From NCBI RefSeq assembly GCF_000524195.1, contig NW_020170387.1:1316246-1380245 (forward strand): 64,000 nt of DNA, read 5' to 3'. The notes beneath the pieces were generated by a model, which saw only the letters and a program-made list of their open reading frames with translations, was not told the origin of the DNA and ran no database searches. Both the position numbers and the translations under genes were made by a program. Shown in pieces: positions 47,557-58,953 of this stretch; position 1 is the stretch's first letter; each line of letters opens with the position of its first letter. Source of the DNA: Echinococcus granulosus (taxonomy: Eukaryota; Platyhelminthes; Cestoda; Cyclophyllidea; Taeniidae).

Positions 47557-48873
47557 GAATAAATGTTGTGTTCTACGGATACTTGAAGGTGATTTTTTTT
47601 CTCCTTTTAGTAACCACATTTTTACTGCTCCACAATTAATTGGACTTGTTACTGTTCTATGCACAAAATAATTTGCGCACCTAACATTTTGCCACGGTTC
47701 AACCGAGACATGGAGATACATCGAGTCTCTTGAGTCAGAAGAAGGACTCTAGAAGAAAACACCATCTTGTTTTTAAAAGGTAAAAGCTGCTTCACAAAGA
47801 GCACAGATGTGGATTAGGCCACTCACCAAAATAATTTACGTGAAGTTTTAAATAAGAAGAAAACTGTCTGGAAGCTTTTAGTGAGTGGTTTAATGGTAAC
47901 TCATGGTTCGCATAAGGAAGCCTTGGATTCGAGTACTGTGCCATGCCAAACGCGCAAGCTTCTGTTTCAGAAGGTGCATCTAACTTTATTGAATTGATTA
48001 GTGTGTCGTTCTTCCTATCTGACTCTAAAAACGTAATTTGCTACCATTTGTGAAATTCTTCTCAAAGCCTATTTGTACACCAACTTAATCTGAAAACGCA
48101 GTATTTGTTACTGATTTTTTTGCCCTCAGATGAAGTTGCACTTAGTTGAAGCCTGTTTTTAGAGGAAATTATTAAGTAGAAGAGCAAAATGGATGTTCAC
48201 CACGCGGCTGACTACTAAAAAGGGCACTTATTTTGTTACTAAATGATTGGGTCAGAGAAATGTTCTTTTAAAGCTACAAAACAAATGCAGAGTCAAATAT
48301 CTGAAAATATAAAATACAGAAATTGTAAACTTCTACAATTTTGCCCTCTTCAGGTTAACCTATACCCTTATTGAAATGTAAATGTGCACATTCACCGTTC
48401 GCTTTTCCATTGTCGTATCAACAAGTTCAACTGAAATGTCTGTATTATCTCCAAAAAGCACCAAAGAAAACAAAGTATCACAACGCAAGAGTGAAAAGCA
48501 TAGGTGACTTCGTTCCCCTTAAATAAAGTATGCACTTGGTGCGAATGAGTTGGGGCCCCTATAATGCAATGGCGCTATAATTAAAGTGCCCACGATTAAT
48601 TGTTCAATTAAATTTTTCCTGTCAGAAGTTCTCGGAATATCCATTTACCAAAATTTACTTCAAAGGGATAACTTTCTGTCGGTTTACCCAGTGGCTTGTC
48701 ACCGGGGCCATTCTTAATAGCTAATCAAAATGGGCGCATTCGGCTATCACAAAAATATGTGCATACTTGCTAATTGTCTGTCCGTATTTTCTTTTCCACC
48801 CATGCTTCCTCATTGCTAAATTGGAAAATCAAATACCTAGTGGCTATTTACTTGTACATACCTTATGGTCAGA

Positions 48874-49279
48874 TTATACCAACATTGTAAATCGGCAGAA
48901 GAATGCTGTGTTTGATCGGCCAACTCTGGCGTTGTAAAGCAATGCAGTAGCCGACTCCTGGTCTTTCTTCAGTGCAAACTTCACCATCTCACCAAAATAC
49001 CCAATGTCAGTACTGCGGAGTGTTTCGACTACAATATGTTGGGGAGCCCCGTGTCTTCGTGGCAGGTCGTCCCTGTAGGTTCCTCCCATATTCCTCGTCA
49101 TTTATTACATCTTCACATCAGGTTGGAATAATGCCTCGGCTAACATCTGTCCTTCCTGCGAGATGACTCCCCGGGTCAGTGCTGAGCCATTTCTCAAAGT
49201 TAGTATCTGGAGTTATCCAGACATTCACGACGGCCGGGAATAGGTTCTGAGGAAGTTCGCGCAGGATCTGGTGTCTCAT
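48874..49279 (-). pseudogene. Coding-like fragments, possibly a decayed mobile element
   Basis: Two minus-strand frames follow each other. The first (49279-49118, 53 aa) begins MRHQILRELPQNLFPAVVNV and contains WITPDTNFEKWLSTDPGS. The second (49101-48874) contains RRHGAPQHIVVETLRSTDIG and FGEMVKFALKKDQESATALL. Neither is flanked by clear splice sites and a stop separates them. They could be pieces of a retroelement gag-like region or exons of a host gene; I cannot tell. Confidence 0.3.
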
Positions 49280-49624
49280 TTGTTGAGGTTAGAACCAGAG
49301 AGCAAATCATGCATACCAACGTCATTTGTCGAAGCAAATGTCTGCTGTAAGGGAAGGAATGTTCTCTAACCCTGGAATCAATATCGTGTTTTTCACCTCA
49401 ACTTTTAGTTTCACACCTTTGAATCGGGAAGAGTGGCTAAAAGGAGATATCTTATATTGTGTGGTATGGGTGTCTATAGATTAACAAGATTTTGCGACAG
49501 ACCAGCGTTCTTCCCCCACCATCCCCCTCGAGAGAAGGTGGCTTTTTATCAGCTACAATTTCTGCAATGCGTTGGCTGTTTGTTTAACGGTCGGTGTTGG
49601 TAAAGGGCCACTGTGTCTTGGCCG

Positions 49625-49745
49625 TTGTACCTCGTCAGGTGGGCCTTTGGGCCATGCCAATGGCCCAAATATCTTCTGTACGTAGAATATATATAAATCG
49701 TCCGAGTGTTATGTCTTCTTTCATCTTCAAACAAGTCTGGGGGCA
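49625..49745 (+). repeat. Dispersed hairpin repeat, copy 4
   Basis: GTACCTCGTCAGGTGGGCCT, then TTGGGCCATGCCAATGGCCC, then CCGAGTGTTATGTCTTCTTT and CATCTTCA. The hairpin arms differ in sequence from copies 3 and 5 yet still pair (GGGCC with GGCCC). Confidence 0.65.
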
Positions 49746-50814
49746 CTATACTTTCGGCTTAAGCTGACTGTTTGTCCCTGAAAGGGTATGTTCAAATTGC
49801 ATCGATTGTATAAAGTAAGGACTTGGGGTAGTATAGTAAATCAGTTTGAAGAAGCCACCATATGTACATATAGTTCCCTCCTCGTCTAATTAGAGTAACC
49901 GAATTTGTAAATTAAAGGTACAGTTTTATGTTATTCGTTTATAAAGTCAAACTTTCTACTTAACTTCAACATCAATTATAAGGGTATTTCAGACTCCTTC
50001 GGTCGAATCTTCGTCATGCTGCTCAGCGCTCGCCCATGTCCACAGGCGCTTACACATTTTATGCGCGTTAATAATAAATCTTCATACAGGTATGGCGTAT
50101 TACGACCTCAGGGAGGAATTGGCCACGTAATGGCGGTATCCCATGAGAATTTATATCTTTTAAATGCACTGACATTCCACTCAATGAAGTATCTTAAACT
50201 AAATTAGTTATAGTGCAAGTTCTTCCTGCACTTCCAATAAAAACCTTCAAAATGCTGATATAGTTCCAAGCTTTGGTATTCAGTGTGCCAACTTAAGTAA
50301 TTAAGTGGTGTAGCTGTTAAACAAGATTGGTTTGGATTGCAATATCACAAGTAGCACCGATAACCCTGAAATACTTATTCGAGTGGGAAGGTGATGGTGG
50401 GAAATTTGAAGCGAGTACAGTATGTATGACAATATTTTGTTTGACCGGGCGTTGGACTACACGGACTCTTCGGTGTCTGCAGGTTGGAAGTCCCTCCTGT
50501 GGCGTAGCCTCCAAACCACGCTAGCGGCCTCCTGACTTTTATGTATGATGATAAAAAGCACATTCATAGTACCTTATCTTGTTACCGCTTGGTGGGGAAT
50601 TAGGGACTCTACACTGCCAACGCCTGGAGACAGATAGGGCATGCGTAGAGCTTGAAAATTGGCAGACACATATTGAAAAGTCTCAACGATTAGTCTAAAT
50701 TAACTTAAGGCAGGATTAGAATCTTTCAGTAATTAAGTGCAATACGATAGTGGTTTATCCCTCCGTAGTGGTGAGGCGCCACTTTTGTACCTTTGAATTA
50801 GCCCTTTTGTATCT

Positions 50815-50935
50815 CGCTGGGTGGGCTGGCCTTTCGGCCATGCCAGTAGCCCAGACACCTTCTCTGCGCTGAATGCATATTCTGCCCGAGTAGTATGTCT
50901 TCTTTCGTCTTCAGGGACGCTACATTAGTGTGCGG
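50815..50935 (+). repeat. Dispersed hairpin repeat, copy 5
   Basis: CTGGGTGGGCTGGCCTTTCG, then GCCATGCCAGTAGCCCAG, then ACCTTCTCTGCGCTGAAT, CGAGTAGTATGTCTTCTTTC and GTCTTCAGGGAC. This is the best-preserved copy. GGCCTTTCGGCC forms a perfect inner hairpin, and GGGCT/AGCCC an outer stem. Confidence 0.65.
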
Positions 50936-51718
50936 GTTTGTTTAGTGATAAATTAACTGCCCGGTAAATACAAAGGGGCCCGCCTGCGCAAGTCCGTCTG
51001 GTGATAATTTTTTAAAATTTGTATTTTTAGATCTAATTAGAAAGTTGTAAAGCATTTTTAGGAGTATAATAAAAGAATGCGACTTAAAATTTGGCCAGGA
51101 ATTTAAGCTACAGAGCTAGTTATATTATTGTCACAAGGAAATAGGCTTTAAGAGACGTCTAAAATTACAACGGCGGTTTTTAACGAATATTTTTGCTGAG
51201 TCCAAATGACCCTGACTTGTTTAGTTGAAGTAATCGCTGTACACTAATGGTTTTGCCCATTTTGCTCTGCTACTGTTGTAGATGAGTTTTGGTGTTGATT
51301 GACCCTATGATCTTTCGATTCTATTGTCGAACTTGTTTAACTTCTGTGAGCTTTTCCAGTTAATCTGGCCAACTTCTCCCAGATTTTGTGAAAATATGCT
51401 ACAACTTCGCTATTATATCAGGGGCTTATGTTAGAAGTATAAGTCATCATGCCGTAGTTTATATCCTCTTGGCCCGTAGGTCTACTTCCAATTAGTTCTT
51501 ACTCTTTTGCTTTAGCTTGGTTGCTTCGCGCTCTTTTGGGAGTTACTTTAGGACTTCGTTAGCAACATGGTCGTCAGTCTGTTAAATCTCAATCTCTTTT
51601 TTAGTACTTAGCATTTAAGCGTTGTAAGATAATTGTTTTGTGTTTGCTATTGGCGCTTTCCTTTTGGAGTTCCTCTCTTACGTTGAGGCTTCATTCTGTA
51701 GTATTGTCACTCGCAATC

Positions 51719-53912
51719 ATGGCCGCATGCGACAGTGTTGATGTCCAAAAAGTCGTCGCTGACCGCCACATTGGGTTCCTTGGCTCTGGACTGATGGCTC
51801 AAGGGATTATCAGGGGTCTTCTTAATTCTGGTAACCCTTCAGTACCCCTATATTTGCAACAATTGGAAACCACTTCTATAATTATTTTTTTGGTACTAGT
51901 TTTTGCGCTATTTTTTGGCCAAAGTTAGGTGATAGTGCTATGTGTTTATTGACATGTGGAATGTTTTTTATTTGACTCTGTCTAAGGCTGATATTTTTTC
52001 AGCACCTATTGCTTGTTGATTTTTTTGGAAATCTGCGAGCGTGCAATTGAATTCTATGATCGCTTATTGCGTTCCTCTGGATTCTTCTTCCAGCTTCCCT
52101 AATAATTCTAACAACCTTAGGTCTCATCAAAGGGTCTCAGGTTACGATGACTGACAAGGTGAAACCAGGACAGCCAGTAAGTTTGCCTTTTGATGACGTG
52201 TTTTGAGTGCTGAAAATTATATATTGATTTTCTGCTTCAGGCCTTTAAATCCCTCGAAGACATTATAGAAGTAAGTAAGGCATTTTGGTCTCTTAATTGT
52301 CATATTTTCTACTTATTAAGTTTGTGCTTGCATTTTTATTTAATTCTGGGGTGGCAATTTGCATGACGGTAATTTCACACTACTTTGTGAGTTCACTTGT
52401 CCTTGAATTTCCTTAGAAATTCGGTGTTGAATACCTCACCGAGAACGTTCCAATGGCTGCCAAGAGTGATGTCATTTTCCTATGTGTGAAGCCGAACATG
52501 GTTCAGATAGTGCTGAGTGAATGCGCCGGCGTGATGGCTGACAAGCTAGTCGTCTCGATTGCCGCTGGCATCACAATTGAAAATCTAGAGGAGGTATCCA
52601 CTCATCGCCTCATTCTCACTATCATTTTCTTCTGCCAAGCTCCCTATTCTCGATGTCCCAGCCGTGCGTTCATAGTAGCGATTCAGTGAGATTCAGCCTA
52701 CTTCCACCAATCTGATTGTGCCTTAATTAACAACCACTTTGTAAACTGGTCTTTTGCCACATAATTGTCGTTTTCATACAGGACTTGCGTCAAGTGAATT
52801 GTTTGAGGTAGCTTATGCTTGTTCTCTTCTACTATTTCACTGTAGGCCCTACCGATAGGCACTCGCGTCATCCGAGTGATGCCCAATATGCCCTGTTTGG
52901 TTCAGCAGGGCGCAGGCATCTTCGCTCGCGGCCATTGTGCTAGTGATGCGGACGTCCACCTCATGAAGACCCTCCTCTCTGTTATCATTCCTGTTCTTGA
53001 GGAGATCCCCCAGTACCAATTCAACGCTGCCACTGCGCTCTCCGGTTGTGGGCCTGCCTACGTAAGATATGCAGTCTGGGGCAGTTCGTAGGTTAAATAG
53101 GTATATGATGCTCTGATGTCTTCGCTCCCCACAGGTCTGTCTAGTGATTGAGAGCCTCGCTGACGGAGCTGTGCGTCTTGGCATGACACGTGACATGGCC
53201 CACCGACTGGCTGTGCAAACGGTTCTCGGTACAGCAATGTTGGCTCGCGACTCTGGACTCCACCCGGCTCAATTGAGGGTCTGTTTGCAATATGGTATTT
53301 TGATTTGTAACCGCCAGCATCCGGTCGCCCAGGCATGGATGTTTAGGATACCATAGCTTGTCAGAACACGTGATTTGTTGTTCCATATCTGATTGTGTTT
53401 TAAGTCAAAGGTACCTATCGAAACAATGACCGTTTTATTACCAGTTTTTACAGATACTATAGTTAGTGTGTGACCTGCCAGTGTGCAAAAGATTTCTATA
53501 TTAATCCTAATGCTGTTTTTGGTTAGCATCAAATATTAGCGATTTAAACTAACCGAAGTATGATTTTATGAAACGTTTGCTTTTCATACCATAAAACGTA
53601 CGTAGTCCAGAATATTCGCCTAGAAGCTTTGTTTCAATAAGTAATAATGGGAAATTTTTCCGTCATTGTACCTTAGTTTCTAGGGTTATAGTCTCAGTTA
53701 AATTTAACCGAAGGGGAATCATTACTGTCTTTGATATTTTTCAGCAAGTGATAGTACGGAGTCTCACATTTTAGGATCAAATATGCTCTCCAGGTGGTAG
53801 CACCATCGCGGGGACCTTTGCTTTGGAGAAAGCCGGTGTACGTGCTGCTTTCAGTGCCTGTGTCGAAGCCGCCAAAATCCGTAACGATGAATTAGGCGTT
53901 CCAAGGAAGTAG
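51719..53912 (+). CDS. PYCR: Pyrroline-5-carboxylate reductase
   Basis: Seven exons: 51719-51830, 52121-52176, 52241-52270, 52417-52593, 52846-53061, 53135-53278 and 53775-53912 (873 nt, 290 aa). All introns are GT-AG; the first is phase 1, the rest phase 0. The enzyme reduces pyrroline-5-carboxylate to proline with NAD(P)H. The dinucleotide-binding loop HIGFLGSGLMAQGI is at residues 18-30. SDVIFLCVKPN and VVSIAAGITIENLE continue the Rossmann fold. VIRVMPNMPCLVQQGAG leads into the catalytic half. The P5CR signature is ATALSGCGPAY (187-197), then ADGAVRLGMTRDMAHRLA and SPGGSTIAGTFALE. Length equals the family norm (about 270-320). MAACDSVDVQ is the first Met in a frame open back to a stop at 51602; the upstream Met-less extension is not needed. 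Exon 3 has only 10 codons. There is no obvious mitochondrial presequence, suggesting a cytosolic form. Confidence 0.95.
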
Positions 53913-55425
53913 GAGTCTTTCGTCTTCATCTCACTCCTACATCCCCCACTTCTTCACCAACAATCGACTGCAAACCTCTAAGCCCTGATTCTTTAAACTG
54001 GCTAACAAACACCTTTTCGCTAGTAAATACCTTTCATTGGCTCTTGCTCCAGTTTTGATGTTCAGTATAATTTATTGGATTGAAAGCAGCCTCAGTCAAG
54101 GAGGCAAAATCGTGCAAAAACGGAAAATAATCCAGTAGTTAACTCATTAATTATGTAGTTTCTAATGTCAAATTGAAGTTTGCGCATAAATTATGAACGT
54201 CATCTTACTACAACCCAGGTATCTATCTGCAATCACTTTCACAAATCTTATTTATGGGTCTAGGGAAGTTTGTTCCCCAGATGTGCATTTCAAACGTTTA
54301 CGATATACCTTCATACGGCCCAATTTCATAGTCATTTGATATTGAAGAACTTAAAATACGACGGAATTGCATTCCGCTTGAAGGGTTGAAGTGTGCATAG
54401 CCAAAGCCTTTGTTAGTTATTGCGTGAAAGTCCCATCAGTGGGTGTAGTTGGTGATAATTCTAGTAGACTTAAATCACTCGGGCATTTAACAAATCTCAA
54501 AGACCACTATAGCAGCATGAATCGTCCATGTGTTTATTCAAATGCGTCTATGGTCGGTCGAAATTTCAATTCGGATGTATGTGGCCGGCCTGCAGATATC
54601 GGGCATACATTTGTAAATTTCTACTTTATAGTACATCTTATTCCCAATTTTTGGTGTCATTCTTAATCTTTAAAAGCAAACAACCCATAAACAGGAAGAT
54701 TTTAAATTCACACTGGCATTGCAGTGAGCAGATTCAATGCCGCCTTGAATTCGGCCACCCTTTTTCCTAGCCTGAGATAAATGAAACACATCAAGTGCAT
54801 GAAAGTAATGCTCGGTATTATCTTTGCCACGAATCGTATATTACTGGAAGCTATGTGCTCAAGAATAGTTCCGATAAGAGCGAAATTAAATGCGTTTATT
54901 TCTATCCCCTAGATTTTTAAAAAATTAGCAATAACATAAATGGTGGATTGAAAGCTTACCTGGTTTATCAACAAATTTAATATTAATCAAAAAACTTATG
55001 TTGCTATTTTGTCACCTATATTCCCTGTCTGCTAAAATGTCGGGACCTTTGCAGATATGCTAACTACCCCGTTTCCTGCAGGAATACATTTTACTTAATT
55101 TATATAAGTAACAACTTGGAACTCGCAATCAGGTGCAAGATGAGATGGAGCAGTGATTCGGTGCCATTGCCGCGTCACCGAGTTCAATGAATTCGCCATC
55201 TCAGGCAAAGACTAAGATTGCTTTATGAGCTTATACACTTAACTTCAAGTTCGTTTCTAATGATATCGAAATTACAATAATTCACCTTATAAGACTAGCC
55301 TACCCTATTGGGGAAAACAGCGATCTCTTTAAGCCTGTTTCACTATTTCACTGTTAATATAGTTTTGGAAACCTTAAAGTTAAAATTCTACGTTCAAATG
55401 GTCAAAATATAATTTGTTGATCTTG
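53913..55425. other. Non-coding interval
   Basis: Between the PYCR stop and the candidate minus-strand gene; the two genes converge here. A plus-strand 91-codon frame (54391-54666) has no supporting splice sites or motifs. Nothing else recognised. Confidence 0.4.
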
Positions 55426-58400
55426 TCAGCAGTCATGTGTGATCCCCGAAATGAGTGTTAGCACCGTCATCATCTTTAAATCGGGGTGACTAAGGCTGTC
55501 AATGAGATTATCCAGTTTCAATTTCCCATTGGAATGTCCACGCTGAGGAGCCTCCCGCGCGTCACTTCCCACAGAAAACCCCACCAACTTTTCACTCACT
55601 TCCTTCTTCCTACGTCCGTTGTGAGTAATACAGTGGGACGATGACTTCTCATCATCGTCGTCATCAGCACTGAGATAAGCGCACCTTCCTCCAACTAGAG
55701 GTAGTAATAGATAGAAAGCGAAATCTTTTCGTTAAAGACTTGGAATCAGCACTTAAAATTCGTTAAGGTTATCCAACCTTGTGTTAGGTCACTCTCTAAC
55801 GCGACTTTACGGACCCGTAAATTACCTATTCAAAAAAATATATTTCTATGATGCGTGTTTGCGTAATGGACTGAGGTATCAACATTGAGTCGAGTTGCGT
55901 AAGCCTTCTCTAGCGATACTGCTCAATTCATGCCCTTCCAAGTATGCCTATATACATAACTTTTTGTACCGTTTCAATCGGTGTAGTAAAAATACTCCCT
56001 AAAGTAGACTTAAAGCATACCATTTCCTTAATTAAAAGCTTTGCCAATTCCAAGGCCTGTTCAGTGTGCCGTGGTTTGAGATTCATGTTAAGTAGGTGTA
56101 AGCGATGAATCATTCGGCGATCCCAATTTGGGCATTTCAACTGGCTGTTTACTCCCAGAAGTATTTTTGCGCATTTGCATTCCCAAAAGCCAAAACCCTC
56201 AACACGTTGACCTTTGTGCCATATTTAACACATTATTTTACCTACCAGTTTCGGAATGTACCTCTACCAATTAACTTTACCAAAGCAGTTGGAAATCATT
56301 TAATTAGATGACAAAATGAGTCCCTTTATCTAAAAATTGCCCATTTTAGGAAGATAACAGAAACCCGTTTGTTTAATAGCCTTAGGTTACAATAGTATCT
56401 TGTGATTTAATGGCCCCTTACGTAATTTTTTATCTGATTTTCTCCACCCTCTTTCATTTTAAAATCAACAATTTTGGGATTCATCTGGAGCAGCCGTTTG
56501 ACATTTACAATGTGGATGTGAAGTTGGTTCGATTGGAATCCAAAACCAAGAAACGTAAATGTCTGTACCACCTGTGAAGTGTATTCGTAAGGTTATGTCT
56601 TTCTTCTACCATTACTTTGCCTTATTTTTGCATCCATAGATAAGGAAGTTGGATTACCTTTAATTCCTCCGCCCAGTGCAAAGATGGTGGGGGACGAAAC
56701 TGACTAAACCCCACCCGAAACACCCCCATCTTTATACCGCTCTATTTTTCATCAAACAGCTTAGAATTAAGTGTTTCACAGGTTCATAGAAAGAAAGTGC
56801 GCCGTCTGGTTACCGTGGTTGGAAAAGTACACAAGGGTAAAATCGTCCATTTTGGGAAGACAGCATTGATAAGCAGCGTCTCTAGTATTGCAAACCTTAT
56901 ATTTCAGCTTTTGTGAAAAATTCGATGCTATTTTACAAAAAACCACATTTAAGAGTTCCCTTACTCCGCTTTCCATTCAGTCGATTTCCTCTGGCATTTT
57001 CTGATTTCCTGACAAATTCCAACTGTCAGTTCTATCGACTCTACCGGTGTGCAGAAGGAAGCTTGATGCAGAGGAAAGTATACGAGGAACCACTGGAGTA
57101 GACGGGAGTCAGCAATGGTGCATTCTTATTCAATGCGTGATTGGTTTTGGGTGAGATTGGTTATTTAAGCCTTGTGGCAGATTAGTCATTTGGTTGAATA
57201 TCTCCTCTGTCTCGCCACCATCCCTCCTCCAACTCCGCCGGCAATCTCCTTTTTGGACGTGAGCTATGCAACTGCACCGAATGGTGGACACACCTCGAAA
57301 TCAGACCCTTCAGTCGGTCGGCCGGTCGTGTGCAAACGGTGGCCCATGCGGAACTTGGAGACCCATCAAAGACGAGATGGTGTTTTCAACAATGGAACAC
57401 CTCCGAATGTATCTCTTATCGGGTATGGAGCGAAGCAATACCATTCCTAATTGTTTGTTACTTTCAGGATCAAAAGAAGACAATGTGTTTCCATGACAAT
57501 CGGCCTTGTGTGAGTGAACAAGGAGGATTCACTAGGAAGCATCCAATGCAGTTTCAAATAAGATGCTAAAAATTGCTCGATTTTTCACCAAACAAGGTAA
57601 CTATGCTGACTACAGCACCGGAAATTCGGAGAGGCTAAGCTACCAATCATACCCACGATAAAAATGGGAATCATTCGGTGAAAATGCACACATACCCTTC
57701 CAGATGGGGAATAGAGAGTTTTGTTCCCACGCTTGTAATAAATGTGGGGAATGGGTGGCTATCATTTCCACTCCTCGTACCGTTTTTTTCCTTCCCAAAA
57801 GTAAGCGTTGATGGCATTTACGAAGTCTAGCACAGATGCTAAGGGTGTGATTTCCCATGCAATGCGTTCTTAAATATAGCAGGCGCAGTTTGAAGGCTTA
57901 CCTTCCCCTGGGAAGAGGTTGATAAAGGATGATAGTGGTGAAATGTGAGGGTGTTTGTTTCTGTTTAATCGACCTCTCAACATTAAAGCGTCGATTTCCT
58001 ACTCTCGTTGTTATCTTGAAGGCAGCAGACAATAATTCACAGGCATCCATTTCCGCCCCTGGTAACGATGACATACTTGTAGTGTTCGGTATGATAAGAC
58101 AAACGTGTCTGGGCGGCTGCAAGACTGGTAGCATGAACGCATGTTTGAAGCTCGATGCCACCAGCACCAGATTGGGGGCTGAACCGTGGGTGATGGACAA
58201 GGCCAGCGTTCCGTGACACACACGTAAATGGTCCTCGCCCCTGCATGAAGCCACACTATCAGCGTTGGCTCATCTCATCATCAGTGTGCCGGCGACTTTA
58301 GTTAAACACAATCCTGGGATTCATTGAACGACCCAACGTTAGGCGGTACACGAGAGGGGCTCACACCCTAGGCAGGATGGGTGATAGTTAATAACAGGAA

Positions 58401-58507
58401 AAAGTGAAGCACATGAAGATATTCAACGTGGGTGACCTGCAATAACGATTGTAGCAGGTGCGGATCTTCACCTCCACATGATCCTCACCAACACCACACT
58501 CAGGTAC
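55426..58507 (-). CDS. Candidate three-exon gene of unknown function (5' end unknown)
   Basis: Exon-like segments 58437-58507, 57902-58240 and 55426-55669 join at phases 2 and 2 without stops, giving about 217 residues to a TGA. The first reads VPECGVGEDHVEVKIRTCYN. The second contains CHGTLALSITHGSAPNLVLV, ASSFKHAFMLPVLQPPRH and AGAEMDACELLSAAFKI-like text (exact: PGAEMDACELLSAAFKI); its donor is AG|gtaagcc. The third, after acceptor gcgcttatctcag, reads ADDDDDEKSSSHCITHNGRR then KKEVSEKLVGFSVGSDAREA and ends LKMMTVLTLISGITHDC. The last exon is the most convincing: acidic then basic, hydrophilic, with a proper stop. The first exon lies only 0.45 kb downstream of the RhoGAP stop, so a separate promoter would have to sit there. 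The middle exon has rival frames on both strands. Extra exons within the 2.2 kb intron are possible. Family not recognised. Confidence 0.4.
57170..57570. other. GC-richer stretch with overlapping open frames
   Basis: Three plus-strand frames and one minus-strand frame of 70-90 codons overlap here, inside the proposed intron of the 55.4-58.5 kb gene. None has both splice sites and a convincing protein. It could hide a further exon (minus-strand TVCTRPADRLKGLISRC is the most protein-like) or be an old repeat. Confidence 0.2.
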
Positions 58508-58953
58508 CTCATTTTGGAGATAAACAAGGCAAAAGTGTGAAGACAAAGTACTGTTTGTTCGTGTGTTTTAATACACGTTATTCCCAGCAAAATTTACTAC
58601 CAATAATAATGTGAAATTAACAGAACATTTCAGCCGATGGGCAGAAACAATTGATCGTACAGTAGGAAGCTACTTGAGAGTAGTACATTCGGGAGAGATG
58701 AAGAGAGGAAGGATTTAGTCAAATAACCCATAAAGTTGTACAAACAGGTCGAGCGTCGAGTCAAGGGGACTTGAAATGATTTATCTGTTTGAAAGACTGT
58801 TAGGGAAGAAGAGGATGGTTTGTGAGTAATTTCTGCAGCAGCAACGGTAGTAGTGTTTGTACTTCCAGAGTACTTGCGCGTAAGATCCGGTCAAATGAGG
58901 TAGCCGGATTTGAGGGGTAAGGGAAAACTGTACAAAAGGGGAAAAGATAAAAG

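Noticed and set aside
56520..56550. GGTTCGATTGGAATCC resembling a tRNA T-arm
   Set aside because: Loop length and stem pairing are wrong and no D-arm or anticodon arm is present upstream.
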